DNA from: CAZGYE01 sp964530165
GTDB taxonomy: Bacteria > Planctomycetota > Planctomycetia > Planctomycetales > Planctomycetaceae
Direction: 5' to 3'
DNA length: 15,222 nucleotides
Assembly (NCBI GenBank): GCA_964530165.1
Contig: CAZGYE010000119.1
Coordinates: 1 to 15,222, forward strand
In this document: one piece after another, positions 1-6,700 of the stretch
Numbering within the stretch: the stretch's first letter is position 1
Layout: every line of letters begins with the position of its first letter
Notes under the pieces: model-generated
What the model saw: the letters and a program-made list of their open reading frames with translations, nothing else
Told to the model about the DNA's origin: nothing
The model's database searches: none
Program-made: the position numbers and the translations under genes

Positions 1-431
1 ACGGAGACGACCAGCTCAACGGCAATGCCGGCAACGACACGATGCGGGGCGGCCACGGCAACGACCTGATGAGAGGCGGCCTGGGCGACGATACGCTCAA
101 CGGTGGTCACGGCGAAGACACGCTGCAGGGCGAACGCGGCGACGACCGGCTCTCCGGTCACGACGGACACGACCGGCTCAACGGCGGCGCCGGCGACGAC
201 ATCCTGCACGGCGGCGACGGCAACGACACCCTCCGCGGCGGAGCCGACAGGGACCTGCTGATCGGTCACGACGGCAAGGATGACCTGAACGGTCAGGGCG
301 GCAGCCCCGACACACTGGTCGGCGGCGATTCGTTCGACACGCTCGACGACAACGCCGGCAGTGACATCATCGACAACAATTTCGTCGACGACAATTTCCT
401 CAGACTCAACGACTGGATCGACGCGGCGTAG
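1..431 (+). CDS. RTX (hemolysin-type calcium-binding repeat) protein, C-terminal part only
   Basis: The reading frame is open from the window edge (first full codon at position 3) to a TAG at 429-431, giving about 142 residues of the C-terminus. From the edge to about position 340 the protein is an uninterrupted array of glycine/aspartate nonapeptides of the form GGxGxDxLx (for example GGDGNDTLRGG). This is the calcium-binding RTX beta-roll, which in known family members folds on calcium binding outside the cell. After the array comes a non-repeat tail rich in D and N, ending in FLRLNDWIDAA. The tail resembles the end of the RTX metalloprotease at the other end of the window. The N-terminal effector part lies outside, so no specific function can be given; secreted enzyme, adhesin or surface protein are all possible. 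Its stop codon is the first three bases of an inverted-repeat element. Confidence 0.9.
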   Translation, partial: GDDQLNGNAGNDTMRGGHGNDLMRGGLGDDTLNGGHGEDTLQGERGDDRLSGHDGHDRLNGGAGDDILHGGDGNDTLRGGADRDLLIGHDGKDDLNGQGGSPDTLVGGDSFDTLDDNAGSDIIDNNFVDDNFLRLNDWIDAA

Positions 432-559
432 TGGTCTGTGAAAGCCAATTTGACGGGTGTCGTGGGGCAGGCTTTCCAGCCTGCCGATTGGCCGCGGCAG
501 GCTGGAAAGCCTGCCCCACACTCGGCTGTGCGTGTGATTTTAGCTTTGACAGATCACTA
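429..559. repeat. TA-flanked palindromic element, MITE-like (element 1)
   Basis: The core is a perfect 24-bp inverted repeat (462-485 and 496-519) around a 10-base loop (486-495). It is nested inside imperfect terminal inverted repeats: GTGGTCTGTGAAAGC at 431-445 against GCTTTGACAGATCAC at 543-557, 13 of 15 pairing. TA lies at both outer ends (429-430 and 558-559). TIRs flanked by TA are the layout of small non-autonomous elements mobilised by IS630/Tc1-mariner transposases. The flanking TA could equally be part of the palindrome, so target duplication is not proven. As RNA the 24-bp stem would be very stable and could end transcription from both convergent genes. No ORF inside looks coding. 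Confidence 0.7.
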
Positions 560-630
560 GGATTGACGATTGACAATTGAAGAAGAGCCTCGCGATGTTG
601 GCAATCGACAATCGACAATCGTCAATCCTA
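558..630. repeat. Second TA-flanked palindromic element (element 2), abutting element 1
   Basis: There is a perfect 15-bp inverted repeat, TAGGATTGACGATTG at 558-572 against its complement at 616-630. The inside edges continue as degenerate short units of GATTGAC/CAATCGA type (573-579 and 602-615). The element begins at the same TA that closes element 1 and ends in the stop codon of the serine acetyltransferase gene (CTA on +, TAG on -, at 628-630). Its simple sequence and end-to-end symmetry suggest a dispersed repeat or terminator-like module, not a gene. Family membership cannot be judged from this single copy. Confidence 0.6.
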
Positions 631-1563
631 AGATTTTTCCCGGAAGCGGAGCGACGGTTTCTCGATGGTGACCAATGTGTTCGGCGGGACGCTTTTGACC
701 AGTGAGACGCTCGCCCCGATGACGGAATTGGCGCCGATGACGGTTTCTCCGCCGAGAATCGTCGCGTTCGAGTAGATGACGACGTTTTTCTCGATTGTCG
801 GGTGCCGTTTCTGGTTGCGAATCAGCTTGCCCTGGTCGTCTTTGGGAAAACTCATCGCGCCGAGCGTGACGCCCTGGTACAGCTTCACGCCGTCGGCAAT
901 TTCAGTCGTTTCGCCGATGACCACGCCGGTCCCGTGGTCGATGAAGAAGGACCGGCCGATCTTCGCGCCGGGATGGATGTCGATGCCGGTTTGCATGTGC
1001 GACCATTCGGTCAGCATTCGCGGGATGAGCGGGACGCCGAGCTGGTGCAGTTCGTGCGCCAGGCGGTAGATCGTCACGGCTTCCAGCCCAGGATAGCAGA
1101 AGATGATTTCGTCGAGGCTTCTCGCGGCGGGATCGCCGTCGTAGGCGGCCTCGACGTCGTCGGCCAGGAGCTTGCGAATTTTCGGCATCGTTTCCAAGAA
1201 GCCAATGGCTTTCTGTTGGCCAAGGCCCTCGAAATCGACCCCCGTTTCCTCGCCGCAGTCTCCGTACTGGTTCAATTGATACTCGTGCTGCAACGCACGG
1301 GCGATCTGCTGTGTCAGCCTGTCGTGCAGGCCGTCGATCAAACTGCCGACGTGAAAGGTGACGTTTCCCAGATGCAGGTTTTGCCGCCTGCGGTATCCTG
1401 GAAAGATCACCTCTTTGAGGTCCTGGGCGATCTCGATGACGGCCTCGGTGCTCGGCAGGGGGCAATGTCCGAGGTGATTGATTGTGCGGATGTCGTGGTA
1501 GGAGGCGACAATCCGGTCGGTGAGTTCCGGAAGTTCTTCTTTTCGCCGTAAATCGGTTGCCAT
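628..1563 (-). CDS. cysE: Serine O-acetyltransferase
   Basis: This 311-residue enzyme should acetylate L-serine with acetyl-CoA to O-acetylserine, the first step of cysteine synthesis, in the cytoplasm. Residues about 30-185 form the helical N-terminal region; about 190-298 form the left-handed beta-helix with hexapeptide repeats (GIDIHPGAKIG, DHGTGVVIGE, GVTLGA). The Asp-His pair equivalent to E. coli D157/H158 is D209/H210 in FFIDHGTG, and the second His is H254 in KRHPTI. I chose the ATG at 1563 because GGAG lies 7 bases upstream and MATDLRRK begins family-like sequence; the frame stays open to a GTG at 1692 without similarity. The C-terminus ends RFREKS, without the terminal Ile that CysE uses to dock on O-acetylserine sulfhydrylase. 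The gene stands alone, convergent with the RTX gene, behind a long leader. The symbol is by family; the length fits the longer EpsC/SAT-like forms. Confidence 0.93.
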   Translation of the reverse strand: MATDLRRKEELPELTDRIVASYHDIRTINHLGHCPLPSTEAVIEIAQDLKEVIFPGYRRRQNLHLGNVTFHVGSLIDGLHDRLTQQIARALQHEYQLNQYGDCGEETGVDFEGLGQQKAIGFLETMPKIRKLLADDVEAAYDGDPAARSLDEIIFCYPGLEAVTIYRLAHELHQLGVPLIPRMLTEWSHMQTGIDIHPGAKIGRSFFIDHGTGVVIGETTEIADGVKLYQGVTLGAMSFPKDDQGKLIRNQKRHPTIEKNVVIYSNATILGGETVIGANSVIGASVSLVKSVPPNTLVTIEKPSLRFREKS

Positions 1564-1623
1564 TTCAATGCTCCGAAGCGTTTGGGCAAAGGGAAACCAG
1601 AAGGAAACCCAGGTGCCGCAATA

Positions 1624-1690
1624 GGCCGCAAAAACCGGCCGATGGGGGATGAAGCAAGACGAGGTCCGCAGGGGTCCGGCTACGCCGGAC
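1624..1690 (-). promoter_or_regulatory. Leader hairpins upstream of cysE
   Basis: On the - strand a perfect 7-bp stem with a 3-base loop (GTCCGGC-GTA-GCCGGAC, 1690 down to 1674) overlaps the last codons and TAG stop of the putative leader peptide. Farther down, GGCCG and CGGCC (1640-1636 and 1628-1624) form a 5-bp stem around a loop containing five T. The CCGGC of the first stem could also pair with GCCGG just before the T run, so alternative folds exist. This fits an attenuation or translation-control layout, but the evidence is only complementarity read by eye. Confidence 0.4.
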
Positions 1691-1766
1691 ACGTACAGCG
1701 GCAGCGGAACGAGAGTTCTGCGCGGAGCATTTCAGAATTCGCGGATGTGAGCGGTCGCACTCTCAT
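1680..1766 (-). CDS. Putative cysteine-rich leader peptide of cysE (28 codons)
   Basis: An ATG at 1766 opens a 28-codon frame ending with TAG at 1682-1680. The peptide ends SFRCRCTCPA, so three of five consecutive codons near its end are cysteine (TGC, TGT, TGT at 1703-1689). The stop codon lies inside the 7-bp hairpin that follows directly. The frame starts about 34 bases after the predicted transcription start, ends 117 bases before the cysE ATG, and is out of frame with cysE. A ribosome slowed at Cys codons when Cys-tRNA is scarce would cover the left arm of the hairpin. That is the logic of amino-acid attenuation, known with polycysteine upstream ORFs in mycobacteria. Against it: I see no clear Shine-Dalgarno sequence, and a short Cys cluster can arise by chance. 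Confidence 0.35.
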   Translation of the reverse strand: MRVRPLTSANSEMLRAELSFRCRCTCPA

Positions 1767-1806
1767 GGTTCTTGCTTGGGCCGATGAGGAAATTCTCATC
1801 CCTGAA

Positions 1807-1834
1807 ATTCTACGCAGTCCGAGCAGATGGTCAA
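1807..1834 (-). promoter_or_regulatory. Predicted sigma-70-type promoter for cysE
   Basis: On the - strand TTGACC (1834-1829) and TAGAAT (1812-1807) each match the -35 and -10 consensus at five of six positions, with a 16-base spacer. The start would fall near 1800, giving a leader of about 237 bases before the cysE ATG. I see no competing match of this quality closer to cysE. This is a prediction from consensus only; sigma-70 usage in this organism is assumed. Confidence 0.5.
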
Positions 1835-2022
1835 GTTATTTTAGTGAAATCGGACGAAAGACCGGTACAAGTTGAATAAATCCGACTATCGAAACAATGG
1901 TTTCCGGTCAACCAGGACCCGCTGTTCGGCCGATAAGGAAGAGGACGCAACCAGGGGGGGCGGAAGACGACACAACGACGAAGGACGGAAACGCTTCGGC
2001 ATCGTAATGGGACTGCCTCGGG

Positions 2023-2784
2023 ATGACGGCCGAACAGGTTGAGAGGACGCTTGACCATTCAGAGGACTACTGGTCGCAGGCCCGGCATCCGCTGACGTGC
2101 CTCGTTTTCTTGGCCCCGTTGCTGGCGGTCTACGAGGCTGGCGTGATGTGGGTTGGGGGCAGCGATCCGGGGGCAATCCGCAACGGCGCCGACTACTGGA
2201 TGCGTGCCTGGCTGCATCAGGTCGGCTTGGATTATTCATGGTTGCTGCCGGTGATGGTCGTGATGGCTCTGCTCTGTTGGCAGGCTTGGGGTCGGTATCC
2301 GTGGCGTGTGTCGAGCGAGACACTGGTCGGCATGTTCGCCGAGAGCCTGCTGTTCGCGTTCTTTCTGATCGTCGTGGGACAGTTGCAGGACCTCATCTTT
2401 GAGCACCTTCACGGACCGACGGGATTGTCAATCGGCGGTGAACCGCTTCTGGGACAGACCATCTCGTTCATCGGGGCCGGCGTGTACGAAGAAGTGATGT
2501 TTCGACTGTGCCTGCTGCCGGCTGTTTACGGGCTGTTGCGGCTGTTGACGGTCGAAGCAGTCTGGGCGGCGACGCTGGCGGTACTCTCGACGAGTCTTGT
2601 GTTCGCGGCGGCTCATTATGTCGGGCCGTCGGCTGAGCAGTGGACGCTGTTCAGTTTCACGTTTCGGGTGTTGGCCGGTTTGTTCTTCGCGGGGCTGTTC
2701 GTTGTTCGGGGATTCGGCATCACAGTTGGATGTCACGCGGCCTACGACTTGTTGGTCGGTGTGCTGCTGGTGGTACAGAGCTGA
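2023..2784 (+). CDS. CPBP (CAAX/Abi) family intramembrane glutamic metalloprotease
   Basis: This 253-residue membrane protein has the three signature motifs of the CPBP/Abi family (Rce1-like): EEVMFR with E156, E157 and R161; FAAAH with F194 and H198; and HAAYD with H238 and D242. These would form the active site inside the membrane. Hydrophobic stretches lie near residues 25-45, 72-87, 103-122, 146-172, 180-200, 215-230 and 240-252. Bacterial members have varied or unknown substrates, including bacteriocin immunity and regulated proteolysis, so the target is unknown. The ATG at 2023 is the only reasonable start, since an in-frame TAA lies at 2005-2007; the ribosome site is weak. Nothing nearby suggests a peptide substrate or a bacteriocin cluster. 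It is convergent with the CBS-domain gene across a heptamer-repeat hairpin. Confidence 0.9.
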   Translation: MTAEQVERTLDHSEDYWSQARHPLTCLVFLAPLLAVYEAGVMWVGGSDPGAIRNGADYWMRAWLHQVGLDYSWLLPVMVVMALLCWQAWGRYPWRVSSETLVGMFAESLLFAFFLIVVGQLQDLIFEHLHGPTGLSIGGEPLLGQTISFIGAGVYEEVMFRLCLLPAVYGLLRLLTVEAVWAATLAVLSTSLVFAAAHYVGPSAEQWTLFSFTFRVLAGLFFAGLFVVRGFGITVGCHAAYDLLVGVLLVVQS

Positions 2785-2790
2785 GATTGA

Positions 2791-2886
2791 GTTCGGAATT
2801 CGGAATGCGGAATTCAGAATTGGAGGTTTCACTCCGCACTCCGCACTCCGCACTCCGCATTCCGCATTCCGCATTCCGCATTCCGC
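2791..2886. repeat. Heptamer tandem repeat forming a long imperfect hairpin
   Basis: The right half (2831-2886) is eight exact 7-base units: four ACTCCGC followed by four ATTCCGC. The left half (2791-2825) is five degenerate units of complementary sense (GTTCGGA, ATTCGGA, ATGCGGA, ATTCAGA, ATTGGAG). A 5-base spacer (2826-2830) separates them, so the region can fold on itself. It lies just after the protease stop codon and 49 bp before the CBS gene stop, and may end transcription from both sides. The 7-base period would shift reading frames, which argues against coding use. Confidence 0.85.
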
Positions 2887-2935
2887 ACCAGGACGACCCC
2901 GCCCGTGCATCGGTGTCGATAAGACGAGTCCCGGC

Positions 2936-3433
2936 TTACGGCTCAGCGAACAGGCGAACGAAATCGACGGCCGAAATGATGCCCAGCAGGTACTGTTCCT
3001 GGTTCAACACCAGTACACGGCGGACTCCCTGTTCGATCATTTTTTTCGCGATGTGACGGACCGGCGTGTTTGGGTCGACGCTGACCAGTTGCCGCGTCAT
3101 CAGGTCGCCCACCGGAATGTCGCCGAACTCCTCCAGGGCGAAAGCCGTGACGCGAATGCTTTCCCAGCGCTGTGTCTCCGGGTCGAAGTGCCGGGCCATC
3201 TCGAAATTGGCCTCGGCGGTCTCTTCGGCATGGTCCTGTTCGTAGCCCAATATGTCGCTGGTCGTGATCACGCCGATGCAACGATCCTTCGAATTGAGGA
3301 CGGGTAAACCGGTCACGTGGTTTTCCGTCATCGATGTCATTGCCTCCTGCAGAGTGTCCCGAGGCGCTACGGTCACGACGTCCGTCTGCATGATGTCGGC
3401 AGCAGTGAGTCGTTCGAGAGACGACTGATTCAT
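2936..3433 (-). CDS. Two-CBS-domain protein
   Basis: This 165-residue soluble protein is essentially a Bateman module. CBS domain 1 spans about residues 10-65 and CBS domain 2 about 107-163. Each ends with the typical G-[VI]-[IV]-[TS]-x-x-D signature: GVITTSD at 54-60 and GIISAVD at 151-157. Such pairs usually bind adenine nucleotides or S-adenosylmethionine and act as energy or ligand sensors, often on a partner protein. A charged linker of about 40 residues (66-106, rich in E, with RHFDPETQRW) separates the domains. No effector domain is fused and no partner gene is adjacent, so the target is unknown. The start at 3433 is supported by an AGGAGAGG Shine-Dalgarno sequence. It is divergent from the first cytochrome gene and convergent with the protease gene. 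Confidence 0.92.
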   Translation of the reverse strand: MNQSSLERLTAADIMQTDVVTVAPRDTLQEAMTSMTENHVTGLPVLNSKDRCIGVITTSDILGYEQDHAEETAEANFEMARHFDPETQRWESIRVTAFALEEFGDIPVGDLMTRQLVSVDPNTPVRHIAKKMIEQGVRRVLVLNQEQYLLGIISAVDFVRLFAEP

Positions 3434-3473
3434 TCTCGATTCCTCTCCTGTCTGGGAACTATATCACAACCGC

Positions 3474-3516
3474 ACCGGTCTCTCCCACTGCAAGAAGTGC
3501 AGAGGGAGTGCCCGGT
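3474..3516. promoter_or_regulatory. Inverted repeat in the divergent CBS/cytochrome gap
   Basis: Eleven-base arms at 3482-3492 and 3498-3508 pair with one mismatch around a 5-base loop (AGAAG). They are extended by outer arms ACCGG (3474-3478) and CCGGT (3512-3516) across a symmetric internal loop. It lies 41 bp upstream of the CBS start and about 200 bp upstream of the cytochrome start, so it could be an operator for either gene or a 5'-leader structure. No known operator is recognised. The rest of the 281-bp gap (3434-3714) shows only the weak promoter listed next. Confidence 0.45.
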
Positions 3517-3539
3517 GGTCTCGCGGCGTCTATTCTTGT

Positions 3540-3568
3540 TTGACAGGGCCGAAGATTTTCACTACCGT
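3540..3568 (+). promoter_or_regulatory. Weak candidate promoter for the first cytochrome gene
   Basis: A perfect TTGACA at 3540-3545 is followed after 17 bases by TACCGT (3563-3568), which matches the -10 consensus at only three of six positions. A start near 3575 would give a leader of about 140 bases. The exact -35 and ideal spacing are suggestive, but the poor -10 keeps confidence low. Confidence 0.3.
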
Positions 3569-3714
3569 GGTTGGGTTGGGTGTTTGGCAGTTCGCCAAGA
3601 GCAGCCTAAGCCGGCCATGAGTGTCCCTCCGTGCAAAGCTGCGCCGAGGGGCCTTTTCTTGCGCTGGATGCGTCGATCGTCGAGACGTTCGGAACATCCC
3701 CTGGGGGGCATGTT

Positions 3715-6700
3715 ATGAACAAAATGTTCTGTGGTGCTCTGGTTGGTCTCGTATGGGCCGCGTCGTGGTTGACACAGTCCCAGTACGCCGGCGCTGCTGA
3801 GATCAAACCGGCAGCCGATGCACCACAGCCGTTGCCTCCGTCCGAATGCCTCAAGCACTTTCAACTTCCTGCGGGCTTCCGCATTGAGCTGGTGGCCGCC
3901 GAACCCCACCTGGCAGACCCGGTGGCGATGGCCTTCGACGCGATGGGGCGGATTTTTGTCTGCGAGATTCACGGCTACAACCTCGAGGGACACCTCGACG
4001 TGCAGGAACTCAACAAGACCGGCGTTCTGGACAAACTCGTCAGACGCATCCCGGCCAATCCCACCGCACGCCGCCGCGCCCGCGAGATGACCACCGGCAC
4101 CCTGAAGCTGTTGGAGGACGCCGACGGGGACGGAAAGATCGACCGCTCGCAGGTCTGGGCCGACAAATTGCCGGCCTGCTATGGCGTCGTTCCGGCTCGC
4201 GGCGGGGTGATCGTTCTGTGCGCCCCAGACATCATCTTCCTGGCAGACCGCGATGGGGACGGCAAAGCGGAGGTTCGAGAGAAGCTCTTCACTGGATTCG
4301 GCGTGGGCGAGCTTTGGACGCGGATTAACAATCCCCGGTGGGGCGTGGACAACTGGATCTACGCCGCCAGCGGCGGCGGCAGCGGTGGAACGATTCGCGG
4401 GCCGAAGCTCCCCAGCGACGTAAAGATGGGCAGCATCCCGTTTCGCTTCAAACCGGACGGCAGCCGGTTGGAACCGATCTCGGGCCGGACCAGCGGATTC
4501 GGGCTGGCAATGACCGACTGGGGTGATCGGTTCATGATCACCAATTCGGCGCACGCTTTATTGGTCATGCCGTTGCCGTACCGTTATCTGGCCAGGAATC
4601 CTTACGTCGCCGCCCCAGAACCGATGGTGAACATCGCCGACTATTATCAAGTTTTCCCCACCAGCCAGCCGCATCCTTGGCGGACCCGGCGCAGCGAGGA
4701 CCCCAAGTGGGTGAAGTTCTACGGCGAGCGCGAGGCGACGGCCAACGGCTATTTTACCGCGGCGTGCTCTCCGATGGTCTATCGGGCGACTGCTTTCGGT
4801 CCCGAGTATTACGGCAATCACTTCACCTGCGAGAGTTCGCGGAACATGGTCCACCGCTGTCTGCTGCTGCGGGACGGCGCCGGTTACCGGGTCAAACGGG
4901 CCCCGGGTAGAGAGAAGGTCGAGTTCCTCACGTCGAGCGATCAGTGGTTCCGTCCGGTCAACCTGGCGGTCGGTCCCGACGGAGCGCTGTACATCGTCGA
5001 CATGTATCGCGAGATCATCGAAGATTACTCGGCCATTCCGCGATACCTGCAACAGCAATACGGGTTGATCAAGGGGAACGATCGGGGGCGGATTTGGCGG
5101 GTGGTCGCCGAAGCCGCGCCCAAGCCCCGCAGGCCGAGACTGGCCGAAGCTTCCACGGCCCAGCTTGTCGCCGAACTTTCACACGAGAACGCCTGGTGGC
5201 GGCAAACCGCCCAGCGGTTGCTCGTCGAGCGCGGCGACAAGAGCGTAGTCGGATCGTTGGCGACTCTTGTGCGGGAAGGGACTACCGCGCAAGCTCGGCT
5301 CCACGCCCTTTCTACGTTGGACGGTTTGGGAGCCTTGGAACCGGCCATCGTCGAAGCCTCGCTGAATGACACCCATTTCGGAGTCCGCCTGCATGCACTG
5401 CGGTTGTGCGAACGATGGCTAGACTCCCGACCGAAGATGATCGAGAAGATCGTTGCCATGGCCGACGACCCCGATCCGCAGGTGCGCTTGCAGGTGGCGC
5501 TGACGCTGGGCGAAACTCGGCAGCGGCAAGCTCTTGAAGCATTGACGCATCTGGCAAAGCGCCAGGCAGACCAGCGGTGGATGCAGGCCGCTATCCTGAG
5601 TTCTGTCAGGAGCACCTCGGGAGAGTTGCTCGAAGCACTGCTCCGTTCACCGAACGACTCGGACAAAGGCAGGCTGCTGGTGGGTCCACTTGCTTCGATC
5701 GTCGGCGCCCGACAGCACAATGAAGAAATTGGCCGTGCGCTGCGAAACCTCGCCCAAGCTGAAGAAGTCTCCATTCAGCTCGCTGGCCTGAAGGGGTTGA
5801 GCGAAGGGCTCCACCGCGGCAAGCGGCAGACGCTCAGCTCTCCGGACGGACAAGGGGCCATCCGCCGCCTGTTGGCAAGTTCATCCGGCGGTGTCCGGAA
5901 GCTGGCGTTGGAGGTCGCGGGCCTGGTCAAGCTCAAGGACTCGCCGCTGATGACGACGCTGTTCGCCGAAGCGAAGAAACAGGCGCTCGACGGCGACCTC
6001 AGCGTCAGAGATCGGCAAGCCGCGATTGCCCTGCTGACCGCCGCGCCCTACACGATGTTGGCGGCGACGGCCCGTGAACTGCTCGATAGCCGGCAACCGC
6101 CCGACGTTCAATTGTCGGCGGTCGCCGCCTTGTCCGCGTCCGATGACACTGGAGTCGGCACGGTCTTGCTGGCCAATTGGAAGAGTTTCACACCGCCGGT
6201 TCAAACGGCCGTGATCGACGCCCTGTTCGCCCGACAGAATCGGTTGACGAAACTGTTGGACGCCGTCGAAACAGGAATCGTTCAGCCGGCAAGCCTCGGC
6301 GCACTGGGCCGTGTGCAGTTGCTTGAGAATCCGGACGGTCAGATCCGGCAGCGGGCGCAGGACCTGTTGGCAAAGCGAATCGTCCAGAAAGACCGTCAGC
6401 AGGTGATCGAGCGGTACCGGGCCGCGCTCTCCGCAGAGCGAGATCTCCAGAAAGGCCAAACGGTTTTTGAGAAGCGATGCGCCAAATGCCACAAGATCAA
6501 GGGGCAGGGAGCGTATCAGGTCGGTCCGGACCTGACGGCCGCCAACAACAGGGCGGACGAAACGTTGCTGACGGACATTCTTAGCCCGAGCGCGCGGATC
6601 ACCGCCGGGTTTCGCAGCTACACAATCGCCACCACCGATGGCCGGATCGTCTCCGGGGTCTTGGCCGCTGAAACGGCAACGAGCATCACGCTGCGCCGGG

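Larger units (their letters stand above)
1564..2022. other. 459-bp divergent gap between cysE and the CPBP protease gene
   Basis: The part nearest cysE (1564-1834) holds the putative cysE promoter, leader peptide and leader hairpins listed separately. A small inverted repeat, GATGAG at 1783-1788 against CTCATC at 1795-1800, would sit at the very 5' end of the cysE transcript. The rest (1835-2022) has an AT-richer patch around 1835-1890. I see no convincing gene, promoter for the protease, or RNA there. A 97-codon open frame on + (1582-1875) looks like low-complexity chance sequence. Confidence 0.6.

Noticed and set aside
802..1551. A 249-codon open frame on + across the serine acetyltransferase gene
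   Set aside because: It is fully antisense to a well-supported enzyme gene and has no recognisable domain; GC-rich coding DNA leaves such antisense frames open.
628..1692. Longer serine acetyltransferase starting at GTG 1692
   Set aside because: The extra 43 residues have no family-like sequence, the GTG lies at the leader hairpin, and the ATG at 1563 has a good Shine-Dalgarno sequence.
1582..1875. A 97-codon open frame on + in the cysE/protease gap
   Set aside because: It starts inside the cysE leader on the opposite strand, has low-complexity sequence and no ribosome site or similarity that I recognise.
2831..2886. Heptamer repeat as a possible CRISPR or origin iteron array
   Set aside because: The units are 7 bases with no spacers, and there is no replication initiator gene or DnaA-box cluster nearby.
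2023..3433. CPBP protease plus CBS protein as a defence or immunity pair
   Set aside because: CPBP (Abi) proteins can be linked to immunity, but these genes are convergent, not an operon, and no toxin, bacteriocin or nuclease gene is present.
3562..4554. A 330-codon open frame on - across the start of the first cytochrome
   Set aside because: It runs opposite the signal peptide and propeller of a conserved protein and shows no domain or ribosome site; a shadow frame.
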